Source of the DNA: Syntrophorhabdaceae bacterium
GTDB lineage: Bacteria; Desulfobacterota; Syntrophorhabdia; Syntrophorhabdales; Syntrophorhabdaceae
Direction: 5' to 3'
Length of the DNA: 9,103 bases
NCBI GenBank assembly: GCA_026416315.1
Contig: JAOAFK010000232.1
Span: forward strand, 1 to 9,103
A program made the position numbers and the translations under genes. The notes under the pieces were generated by a model, which did no database searches, had not been told where the DNA came from, and saw nothing but the letters and a program-made list of their open reading frames with translations. Positions 1 to 6,072 of this stretch are shown in pieces; the first letter of the stretch is position 1; each line of letters starts with the position of its first letter.

Positions 1-578
1 GCCTTGTGTATACCGTACAGGATATCTTCCAGTGCCTCACCTTCACTGACAAGGGATATCACCTCTGATTCGGCAAATACGGTACAGATACTACTTATGG
101 TCAGTTCTTTTTTGTATTGAAGGGAGATGTCACCGATTTTATCGAGATCAACATTTAATGCCTTTGCCATGACCTCGATGAATCTGCCTGTTCCAGCTGC
201 GCATTTATCATTCATCTCAAATTCAACCACCCTGCCTTTTTCATCAACCCTTATGACTTTTGTATCCTGACCGCCTATATCTATGATGGTTCTTGCCTCG
301 GGGAAAAGAAAGTTTACACCTTTTGCAATACATGTAATCTCTGTTATTGCCTGATTTGCAAAATCAGCCCTCTTTCTCCCACAACCTGTTGCAACTATAT
401 ATGATAAATCTGACATCTGTTTGGATGGGTATGCAAGAACCTTTTCAAGGGCGATCTCGGCACTCTTTTTTGAATCAGCACCTGTTTGAACAATCGTATA
501 ACTAACAATACCTTTATCTTTTTCAAACAGAAGGGCTTCCGTTGTGATAGAGCCAATGTCTATACCGGCTACTAACAT
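1..578 (-). CDS. 2-hydroxyacyl-CoA dehydratase/benzoyl-CoA reductase activase (HgdC/BcrA-BcrD family), C-terminus off the window
   Basis: ATPase of the acetate-kinase/Hsp70/actin fold. In this family a homodimeric or heterodimeric protein with one shared [4Fe-4S] cluster injects an electron, driven by ATP, into a partner 2-hydroxyacyl-CoA dehydratase or class I benzoyl-CoA reductase. I translated it by hand from the ATG at 578-576. Visible are the first phosphate loop GIDIGS (residues 5-10), ATGCGR (63-68), the second phosphate loop DIGGQDTK (100-107), and two cysteines, C126 in NDKCAAGTG and C165 in SSICTVFAES. These match the cluster-ligand pair of HgdC almost exactly in position. The open frame continues past base 1. 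About 192 of a usual 255-280 residues are present. A GAGG ribosome site lies about 10 bases upstream and the biotin carrier gene ends 14 bases away, so it is the third gene of the operon. The family is certain. Whether the partner is a dehydratase or a ring reductase cannot be told here, because partner subunits are not in view. Confidence 0.93.
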   Translation of the reverse strand, partial: MLVAGIDIGSITTEALLFEKDKGIVSYTIVQTGADSKKSAEIALEKVLAYPSKQMSDLSYIVATGCGRKRADFANQAITEITCIAKGVNFLFPEARTIIDIGGQDTKVIRVDEKGRVVEFEMNDKCAAGTGRFIEVMAKALNVDLDKIGDISLQYKKELTISSICTVFAESEVISLVSEGEALEDILYGIHK

Positions 579-592
579 TTTATTTACCTCAT

Positions 593-808
593 TTATTCAA
601 TAACAGCAAGTACAGCATCAGCCTCAACTTCCTGTCCTACTGATACCCTTATCTCTTTTACCACACCTGTTACAGGTGAGACTATGGGCATTTCCATTTT
701 CATTGCTTCGAGTGTTGCAATCGGATCATCTTCACTGACCTGATCGCCCACCTTAACTAAGACGTTTATAATTTTACCTACCATTGGAACCGTCACTTCT
801 GTGGCCAT
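593..808 (-). CDS. small stand-alone biotin carrier protein (BCCP-like biotinyl domain)
   Basis: A 71-residue protein made entirely of one biotinyl/lipoyl flattened beta-barrel. It carries the biotinylation motif EAMKM (residues 34-38), so K37 is the predicted biotin attachment site. The Met residues flanking the lysine favour biotin over lipoate. The second half-repeat ending in VGQEVEADAVLAVIE completes the domain. Such short carriers are the mobile-arm subunits of multi-subunit acyl-CoA carboxylases and of Na+-pumping decarboxylases (glutaconyl-CoA, methylmalonyl-CoA, oxaloacetate). Those usually carry an extra Ala/Pro-rich linker, which is missing here. A strong AAGGAGGG ribosome site lies just upstream. 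It lies 21 bases after the acyl-CoA dehydrogenase gene and 14 bases before the activase gene, all on the same strand. No carboxyltransferase or biotin carboxylase is in the window, so the enzyme it serves is unknown and may be encoded further left. Confidence 0.9.
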   Translation of the reverse strand: MATEVTVPMVGKIINVLVKVGDQVSEDDPIATLEAMKMEMPIVSPVTGVVKEIRVSVGQEVEADAVLAVIE

Positions 809-829
809 TTTTCCCTCCTTAAATTTCTT

Positions 830-1987
830 TTATGCTTTTCTATAACCCAATGCAAACTGGGCAATTATCATCTTTTGAATGTTAGATGTTCCTTCTACAA
901 TCTGATAAGATTTTGCGTCTCTAAAAAATCTTTCCACAGGATATTCTGATGAGAATCCATATGAACCAAATATCTTAACTGCCTCTGATGCACAGAAATT
1001 TGCTGATTCTCCAGCATAATATTTTGCAATTGAAGTCTCAAAGGTATTATTTATCCCCTGGTCTTTCTGCCATGCTGCCCTCAAGACAAGCAGTTTTGCT
1101 GCTTCATGTTCTGCTACCATTCGGCCTATCTGTTCCTGAATCATCTGAAACTGCCCTATAGGTTGACCAAACTGTTCCCTTTCATTTGCGTATTTGCATG
1201 CCTCTTCAATACAGCTCTGGGCAACACCTACTGCCCTTGCAGCTGAACTCAATCTTGTGAAGTTAAGCATATACATGCAGATGGCAAAGCCCTGACCTGG
1301 TTTACCAACAAGTGCGCTCTTCGGAATCTTTACCTCTTCAAAGAAGATTTCCCCGGTAGGTGCGCAGAAAAGACCAAGTTTTGTGTTAATTGCCCTCTGA
1401 GTAATACCAGGTGTTTTAAAGTCGACTACAAAACAAGACATACCTTTATGTTTTGCTGCCTTATCCGTCATTGCATATACAATACCAACATCCACATATG
1501 GAACGCCTGAAATCCAGGTTTTTGTACCGTTTAATATATAACCATCATCAACTTCTACGGCTGTTGTTTTCATACTTGCCACATCTGAACCAGAATTGGG
1601 CTCTGTAATGGCAAAGCAGCCACCACTTGTTCCTGCAATAAGACCTGGAAGATATTGTTCCTTCTGCTCCTCTGTGCCAAATTTCAAAAGTACATTTTGA
1701 GGACCGTTCATCTGGAGATTGAAAGGGAGAGCCCATGATGGACTGATACGGGCCACTTCCATTGCCATGAGTGTTGCAGCCATATGACCTTCAGGTAATT
1801 CGAGTCCGCCGTATTTTTCAGGTGCAAGACATGCGAACATTCCCTGGTCGCCCATCTTTTTCAAGATCTCAGGACGGAATCTGTGTTCTTTTTCATCTTC
1901 TTCCATGGTGGGCTTGATATTCTTCACTGCAAACTCATAGGCCATTTTACGCATGGATTCTAATTCGTCTGAAATTTTAAAGTCCAT
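830..1987 (-). CDS. acyl-CoA dehydrogenase (FAD-dependent, ETF-linked type)
   Basis: A 385-residue enzyme of usual family length, predicted to oxidise an acyl-CoA to the 2,3-enoyl-CoA and pass electrons through FAD to an electron-transfer flavoprotein. The signature FAITEPNSGSDVAS (residues 125-138) forms part of the flavin/substrate site. REQFGQPIGQFQ (270-281) is the typical FAD-contact stretch. The C-terminal IVEGTSNIQ (363-371) places the catalytic base at E365. The residue before it is Val rather than the Tyr of most homologues. The position matching the carboxylate-binding Arg94 of human glutaryl-CoA dehydrogenase appears to be A86, by an ungapped alignment made by eye, so a glutaryl-CoA role is not supported. 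AAGGAG sits 7 bases before the ATG. It is the first gene of the minus operon, behind the promoter at 2041-2070. It probably feeds the divergently encoded hydratase, dehydrogenase and thiolase. The substrate is unknown: short or branched fatty acyl, cyclic or aromatic side-chain acyl-CoA are all possible. Confidence 0.95.
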   Translation of the reverse strand: MDFKISDELESMRKMAYEFAVKNIKPTMEEDEKEHRFRPEILKKMGDQGMFACLAPEKYGGLELPEGHMAATLMAMEVARISPSWALPFNLQMNGPQNVLLKFGTEEQKEQYLPGLIAGTSGGCFAITEPNSGSDVASMKTTAVEVDDGYILNGTKTWISGVPYVDVGIVYAMTDKAAKHKGMSCFVVDFKTPGITQRAINTKLGLFCAPTGEIFFEEVKIPKSALVGKPGQGFAICMYMLNFTRLSSAARAVGVAQSCIEEACKYANEREQFGQPIGQFQMIQEQIGRMVAEHEAAKLLVLRAAWQKDQGINNTFETSIAKYYAGESANFCASEAVKIFGSYGFSSEYPVERFFRDAKSYQIVEGTSNIQKMIIAQFALGYRKA

Positions 1988-2040
1988 ATTTTATCTCCTT
2001 TCAAAAAGAATGTGAAACAATTAACAAATTGAATCAACTT

Positions 2041-2070
2041 ATATTAACAAAAGGATGTTTTTTATGTCAA
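2041..2070 (-). promoter_or_regulatory. sigma70-type promoter of the acyl-CoA dehydrogenase operon
   Basis: Read on the minus strand, a perfect TTGACA -35 box (2070-2065) is followed after 18 bases by TAATAT (2046-2041), which matches 4 of 6 bases of the -10 consensus. Transcription would begin near 2034, giving a leader of roughly 45 bases to the ATG at 1987. A short inverted repeat, CAATT (2018-2022) and AATTG (2027-2031), lies just downstream of the predicted start and could be an operator. The -35 box is clear and the -10 box is moderate. This is an assignment by eye. Confidence 0.6.
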
Positions 2071-2101
2071 GCTATTTTTGTGAAAAACAAATGCTATTTT
2101 T
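2071..2101. repeat. pair of 9-base direct repeats between divergent promoters
   Basis: GCTATTTTT occurs at 2071-2079 and again at 2093-2101, 22 bases apart (about two helical turns). The first copy abuts the -35 box of the leftward promoter and the second lies 6 bases before the -35 box of the rightward promoter. Between them is a 5-base-arm inverted repeat, TTTGT/ACAAA (2077-2091). The arrangement could be a binding site for a regulator serving both promoters, or simply AT-rich upstream-element DNA. Confidence 0.4.
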
Positions 2102-2107
2102 TAATTA

Positions 2108-2136
2108 TTGTCATGTCTAAAAGGATTATATATAAT
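2108..2136 (+). promoter_or_regulatory. near-consensus sigma70-type promoter for the MBL-fold hydrolase gene
   Basis: TTGTCA (2108-2113) and a perfect TATAAT (2131-2136) are separated by exactly 17 bases, giving 11 of 12 consensus positions. Transcription should start around 2142-2144, which is at or next to the ATG at 2144. The TTG that begins the -35 box is also the farthest possible upstream start codon of the downstream reading frame. If this promoter is used, that TTG cannot be translated from its message. Confidence 0.7.
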
Positions 2137-2143
2137 TTTAATT

Positions 2144-3064
2144 ATGATATACAGTAGGGTTGGGGGGGTAAAAAACGGTTTATACATTACCGGTTTTGCA
2201 TGGTCGCCTGTTTATCTTATAGATGGTGAGAATCCTGTTATCTTTGAAGCGGGTTTTCATTGCATGGCTAAAGTTTATGAAAAAGACATAAAGAAAATTA
2301 TAAAGGATAAAAAATTAGAATACCTTTTTATAACCCATTTCCATTATGACCATTGTGGTGCTGCATCATTTTTTAAAAAAGCTTTCCCTGGGATTAAAAT
2401 AGGAGCATCCCAGAGGGCATCTGAAATTATCAAAAGACCTAATGCCCAAGAGCTGATGAAAAACTTAAGTAAAAATGTATTTCGTATCATATATGCCATG
2501 GAGGGAATTGATAGGGATCTGCTACAGAATACTGACTTCGAGCCATTTGAGGTGGACATTATTTTAAAAGATAATGATACTATAGAGATCTCCAAAGATT
2601 TAACTGTTAAGATATTTGAAACGCCCGGTCATACAAGGGATATGCTGAGCTATTATATACCTGAGAGAAAAATCTTAATAGCCACAGAGACATCAGGATG
2701 CAGAGGGCAAGACGGTCATATCATCACTGAATTTCTTGTGGATTATAATAAATATATATCGAATTTAAAGAGATTATCAGAGCTTGATATAGAGATTCTA
2801 TGTCAGGGTCATCATTTTGTTTATACTGGAGAGGACGTTAGAAAACATCTTAATGAGGCCATGGATGCAGCTTTGAGATTTAAGGAAGAGGTTATAGAAT
2901 ATCTGAAAAAGGAAGGTGGCGATGTGGACAGGGTGGTTGATATTATAAAACGCATTGAATATGATCCGAATCCTGGACCAAAACAGCCTGAAAAGGCTTA
3001 TCTTTTAAATTTAAGGACAAGGGTTGCCCATCTTGCTGAAAAGTTTTTAGACCAAAGGCTATAA
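2144..3064 (+). CDS. metallo-beta-lactamase-fold hydrolase, possible acyl-CoA thioesterase
   Basis: A 306-residue protein if started at the ATG at 2144. The first strands (VKNGLYITGF, then SPVYLIDG) lead to the metal-binding motif THFHYDH (residues 64-70), then PGHT (161-164, H163) and GHH (222-224), the usual di-metal ligands. Where the bridging Asp is expected (LFxGD in glyoxalase II) it has ATETSG, so E182 appears to replace it. After about residue 230 there is a mostly helical tail. The length and layout resemble PqsE, which hydrolyses an aromatic beta-keto acyl-CoA thioester. With beta-oxidation genes on both sides, thioesterase activity is a fair inference, not a demonstration. The frame stays open to a TTG at 2108, but that codon lies in the promoter and has no ribosome site. 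The ATG at 2144 also lacks a well-spaced one: AAGGA at 2120-2124 is too far upstream. No terminator follows. Confidence 0.85.
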   Translation: MIYSRVGGVKNGLYITGFAWSPVYLIDGENPVIFEAGFHCMAKVYEKDIKKIIKDKKLEYLFITHFHYDHCGAASFFKKAFPGIKIGASQRASEIIKRPNAQELMKNLSKNVFRIIYAMEGIDRDLLQNTDFEPFEVDIILKDNDTIEISKDLTVKIFETPGHTRDMLSYYIPERKILIATETSGCRGQDGHIITEFLVDYNKYISNLKRLSELDIEILCQGHHFVYTGEDVRKHLNEAMDAALRFKEEVIEYLKKEGGDVDRVVDIIKRIEYDPNPGPKQPEKAYLLNLRTRVAHLAEKFLDQRL

Positions 3065-3087
3065 AAAGAAAAAAATTAATAAAATAG

Positions 3088-3118
3088 TTGACATAACTTA
3101 CACAATAATTGTTATATA
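3088..3118 (+). promoter_or_regulatory. probable promoter of the beta-oxidation operon with embedded palindrome
   Basis: A perfect TTGACA -35 box (3088-3093) lies 68 bases before the ATG at 3161. The -10 box is less clear: TGTTAT (3110-3115, 16-base spacer) or TATATA (3113-3118, 19-base spacer), each 4 of 6. The spacer holds a perfect odd palindrome, ACAAT-A-ATTGT (3102-3112), overlapping the -10 region, where a repressor would block polymerase. It resembles the CAATT/AATTG repeat near the start of the leftward operon. Confidence 0.5.
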
Positions 3119-3160
3119 TTGCCTACATGTGAAAAAATTATTTAACTGAGGAGGGATGTC

Positions 3161-4021
3161 ATGGAAATCAAAACAATAGGGGTGATTGGCGCAGGGGTAA
3201 TGGGAAATGGCATTGCCCAGGTGGCAGCAATGGCTGGTTACAACGTAATTATGAGAGATATTGAGGACAGGTTTGTGGAGGGCGGTTTAAAAAATATTGA
3301 TAAATTCCTTTCAAAGACAGTAGAAAAGGGGAAGATGACGCCTGAACAAAAAAGTGAGATCATGGGTAGAATCAAAGGCACAACAGATATGGGTTTGTTG
3401 AAGGATGCAGATTTTGTAGTTGAAGTTGTGGTTGAGGTGATGGATGTGAAGAAAAAGGTATTTGCTGAACTCGATGAAATTACAAGAAAGGATGTTATAC
3501 TTTCAACCAATACATCATCCATGTCCATAACAGAGATAGCAACAGCAACAAAGAGACCCGATAAGGTTGTGGGTATGCACTTTTTTAACCCTGTCCCCCT
3601 TATGAGACTTGTGGAGGTTATAAGGGGAATGCAGACAAGTGATGAAACAGTGGCAACGACAATAGAGCTATCAAAAAAATTCGGTAAAGAACCCGTAGAG
3701 GTCAAGGCTGACGTCCCGGGTTTTCTTGTAAATAGGCTCATGATAGCAAGTGCCATTGAGGCTATAAAGCTTTATGAATATGGAATTGCCTCAAAAGAGG
3801 ACATTGATAAAGCAGCAAAGTTAGGTCTTAACTATCCTATGGGGCCATTTGAACTAATGGATTTAACAGGATTGGATATAAACTACCATGTGATGGATTA
3901 TTTCTATAAAGAACTTCCAAAAGAATTGAAATGGGATCCGCCTGTTACCATTAAGAATATGGTAAAGGCAGGTCTCCTTGGAAGGAAAACAGGTAAAGGT
4001 TGGTACGATTATAGCAAGTAA
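3161..4021 (+). CDS. 3-hydroxyacyl-CoA dehydrogenase (NAD-dependent, single-domain HBD type)
   Basis: A 286-residue enzyme of normal length for the stand-alone 3-hydroxybutyryl-CoA dehydrogenase family. It oxidises the 3-hydroxyacyl-CoA to the 3-ketoacyl-CoA. The N-terminal Rossmann motif GAGVMG (residues 10-15), with an acidic D33 at the end of strand 2, indicates NAD rather than NADP. Catalytic residues visible by comparison with human HAD are S119 in NTSS, H140 in GMHFFNP, E152 in LVEVI and N191 in PGFLVNRL. The C-terminal dimerisation domain ends with the familiar GRKTGKGWYDYSK. A GAGGAGGG ribosome site precedes the ATG. It is the first gene of a four-gene operon and the hydratase gene begins 17 bases after its stop. 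It is clearly a single gene, unlike the paired BbsC/BbsD short-chain dehydrogenases of toluene degraders, so the pathway is not a simple copy of the bbs operon. Confidence 0.96.
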   Translation: MEIKTIGVIGAGVMGNGIAQVAAMAGYNVIMRDIEDRFVEGGLKNIDKFLSKTVEKGKMTPEQKSEIMGRIKGTTDMGLLKDADFVVEVVVEVMDVKKKVFAELDEITRKDVILSTNTSSMSITEIATATKRPDKVVGMHFFNPVPLMRLVEVIRGMQTSDETVATTIELSKKFGKEPVEVKADVPGFLVNRLMIASAIEAIKLYEYGIASKEDIDKAAKLGLNYPMGPFELMDLTGLDINYHVMDYFYKELPKELKWDPPVTIKNMVKAGLLGRKTGKGWYDYSK

Positions 4022-4038
4022 AAAATTAGGAGGCTCGT

Positions 4039-4821
4039 ATGGGCTATGAAACTATAATTCTGGAAAAAGAAGCACCTGTAGGCATTATAAAACTCAATAG
4101 ACCCCCTGTGAATCCATTGAGTGTAAAATCATACCTTGAGCTTTATGATGCAGTCTGTGAATTAGAAAAAGATGAATCAATAGGTGCGATTATAATAACA
4201 GGTAGTGGAGAAAAGGCATTTGCAGCAGGGCTTGATGTCAAGGATGTCATGGGAAAATCAGCTGTAGAAACCCTTGATTTCCTGTGGAATGCACCGAGAA
4301 AAGCTTTTGACAAGCTTACCAGTATTGAAAAGCCCACTATTGCCGCAGTTTTTGGTCTTGCCCTTGGCGGCGGGTGTGAGGTTGCCTTATGTTGTGATTT
4401 AAGAATAGCAGCGGAAGATGCGGTAATAGGACTTCCGGAGATAAATCTCGGTCTCATTCCAGGTTCAGGTGCCACACAGAGATTACCAAGGCTTATAGGT
4501 GTCACAAAGGCAAAAGAGATGCTTTTTACAGGTGATACAATAAATGCCCAGGAGGCATATAGAATTGGCCTTGTTAATAAAGTAGTACCAAAAGATAAAC
4601 TTATGGAAGAGGCGATGGCCCTGGCAAAGAAGCTTGCCTCAAAGCCAAGGGCTGCTTTGGGTCTCATAAAAAGGTGTGTTGACAATGGCATAAACATGGA
4701 TCTTCCATCCGGTTTGACCCTTGAGATGGATTGTTTTGCCATAGCCTTTACATCAGAGGATGGAAGGGAAGGTATCAACGCATTTGTCGAGAAGAGGAAG
4801 CCTGTTTTTAAAGGAAAATAG
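4039..4821 (+). CDS. enoyl-CoA hydratase (crotonase family)
   Basis: A 260-residue crotonase of standard length, predicted to add water across the 2,3-double bond of an enoyl-CoA. The oxyanion-hole segments are FAAGLDVKDV (residues 61-70) and GLALGGG (106-112). Both catalytic glutamates of the mitochondrial enzyme are kept: E114 in GGGCEVAL and E134 in GLPEINLG. A true hydratase or a hydratase-type isomerase is therefore more likely than a divergent crotonase. The C-terminus EDGREGINAFVEKRKP is the typical closing helix that contacts the CoA of a neighbouring subunit. It has an AGGAGG ribosome site and lies 17 bases behind the dehydrogenase gene and 56 bases before the thiolase gene. No hydratase/dehydrogenase fusion of FadB type is present. 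The two activities are separate proteins, as is common in anaerobes. Confidence 0.95.
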   Translation: MGYETIILEKEAPVGIIKLNRPPVNPLSVKSYLELYDAVCELEKDESIGAIIITGSGEKAFAAGLDVKDVMGKSAVETLDFLWNAPRKAFDKLTSIEKPTIAAVFGLALGGGCEVALCCDLRIAAEDAVIGLPEINLGLIPGSGATQRLPRLIGVTKAKEMLFTGDTINAQEAYRIGLVNKVVPKDKLMEEAMALAKKLASKPRAALGLIKRCVDNGINMDLPSGLTLEMDCFAIAFTSEDGREGINAFVEKRKPVFKGK

Positions 4822-4877
4822 GCAGGGTGATAATAAAAAAGCAGCTTATGGTTGAATTTAATTAAAAGGAGGAGTTT

Positions 4878-6062
4878 ATGGCTCGAAAAGCAGTGATACT
4901 GGCAGGTGGCCAGTGCAAATGGGGTGTAAGAGAGGCACACCTTGTTGACCTTTTTCAAGAGGCTGCAAAGGCATGTCTCGACGATATCCCTACATTAAAA
5001 CCAAAGGATATTGACGGATTGATTGTGGCCACATCCTATGCAGGAAGATGTTCGTTTCAGGTGAATACTGCACCGGTTATTGCTGAAAGATGCGGACTAA
5101 AACCCACATCTATCTGCACGAGATGTGACACACTATGTGCCGGTGGCTCAACAGGTATTATCCTTGCAAAAGGTCTTGTTGAGGCAGGTGCAGCAGATAT
5201 CGTAATGGTTGCTGGGGGTGAAAAGTTGTATACACCCCAGAAATGGGAAGTATTCTACAGTGAGCTCGCTTCAGTGGATCATGTCTGGGAGGGTGCCCAA
5301 GGATTGGGACTTCCGCCGCCATTTTTTGCCTTGACAGCCCAAGAACACATGATGCACTATGGAACAAAAAAAGAACATCTTGCCGCAGTATCCGTGGCAA
5401 ATTACAACTATGCCGCTGACAACCCTGTAGCACAGATGCAGAAAAGACTTACCCTTGAAGAAGCAATGAACGCCCCTGTAGTGGTTCCACCTCTTACCCT
5501 TTACGATTGTTGCCCCATTACAGATGGTGCAGCAGCATGTATCATCACAACAGATGAGATTGCAAGAAAATTTACTGACAGGCCTCTTGTTTACATAAGG
5601 GGTACAGCACAGGTGTGTTTAAACAGCGTTTCAGCCAACTTCCCTGGTGAACACCTTGCAGATTGGAAACACACCCGTATTGCAGCACAAATTGCTTATG
5701 AAAGAGCAAAGGTTACACCTAATGATATAAAAGTCGCACAGACACACGATTGCTTCTCAATTTCCGAAGTTATTGAAGTGGAAGAATTAGGTTTCTGCAA
5801 AAAAGGTGAAGGTGGAGAGTTCTGCTACTCAAAACAGATAGAGATAGGCGGAAAGGTTCCTATCAATACAGATGGCGGGCTTCTTGCAGTAGGACATCCT
5901 TTTGGAGCAACAGGCATAAGACAGGCAATAGAGATAATGAAACAGCTTCAGGGAAGGGCACGTCACCAGGTAAAAGACGCTGATATCGGTCTCACCCATA
6001 ATCTGAGCGGTGCAAATGCAGAGCATACCATCTTGATATATGGTAGAGAACCAGTTAAATAA
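4878..6062 (+). CDS. SCP2-type thiolase, likely catalytic subunit of a thiolase/OB-fold complex
   Basis: A 394-residue thiolase-fold protein that probably cleaves a 3-ketoacyl-CoA with free CoA. C87 in CAGGSTG is the expected nucleophile. H290 in THDCFSISE and H340 in GHPFGATG are the other expected active-site residues. The usual last motif with a second catalytic Cys (CxGG of classical thiolases) is replaced by THNLSGANA (residues 373-381), as in SCP2/archaeal-like members. C80, C83 and C87 form an unusual cluster around the nucleophile. An AAAAGGAGGAG ribosome site precedes the ATG. The gene for the Zn-ribbon OB-fold protein starts 10 bases after its stop, and the stop codon overlaps that gene's ribosome site. 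The same pairing is known for BbsB/BbsA (benzoylsuccinyl-CoA thiolase) and for the archaeal thiolase/HMG-CoA synthase complex with a DUF35 protein. An acyl-transfer rather than cleavage role cannot be excluded. The true substrate is unknown. Confidence 0.9.
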   Translation: MARKAVILAGGQCKWGVREAHLVDLFQEAAKACLDDIPTLKPKDIDGLIVATSYAGRCSFQVNTAPVIAERCGLKPTSICTRCDTLCAGGSTGIILAKGLVEAGAADIVMVAGGEKLYTPQKWEVFYSELASVDHVWEGAQGLGLPPPFFALTAQEHMMHYGTKKEHLAAVSVANYNYAADNPVAQMQKRLTLEEAMNAPVVVPPLTLYDCCPITDGAAACIITTDEIARKFTDRPLVYIRGTAQVCLNSVSANFPGEHLADWKHTRIAAQIAYERAKVTPNDIKVAQTHDCFSISEVIEVEELGFCKKGEGGEFCYSKQIEIGGKVPINTDGGLLAVGHPFGATGIRQAIEIMKQLQGRARHQVKDADIGLTHNLSGANAEHTILIYGREPVK

Positions 6063-6072
6063 GGAGGAAAAC

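Noticed and set aside
830..1987. Firm call of non-decarboxylating glutaryl-CoA dehydrogenase
   Set aside because: The Val-Glu pair and neighbouring biotin carrier are suggestive, but the carboxylate-binding Arg seems to be replaced by A86, so only the general acyl-CoA dehydrogenase call is kept.
2108..2143. TTG at 2108 as the start of the MBL-fold protein
   Set aside because: It has no ribosome site, coincides with the -35 box, and would add 12 residues not needed by the fold.
3065..3087. Terminator after the MBL-fold gene
   Set aside because: Only an A-rich run is present with no stem-forming sequence, so transcription may read through into the beta-oxidation operon.
3238..3756. Minus-strand open frame (172 codons) over the 3-hydroxyacyl-CoA dehydrogenase gene
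   Set aside because: Ser/Thr-rich, low-information translation antisense to a clear gene, with no start signal and no family resemblance.
4848..4865. Tiny open frame (5 codons) in the hydratase-thiolase gap
   Set aside because: Too short, with no ribosome site and nothing to distinguish it from chance.
4143..4958. Long minus-strand open frame (271 codons) over the enoyl-CoA hydratase gene
   Set aside because: It lies opposite a well-supported crotonase with intact catalytic residues, has no ribosome site or recognisable domain, and its composition is what an antisense frame of this gene gives.
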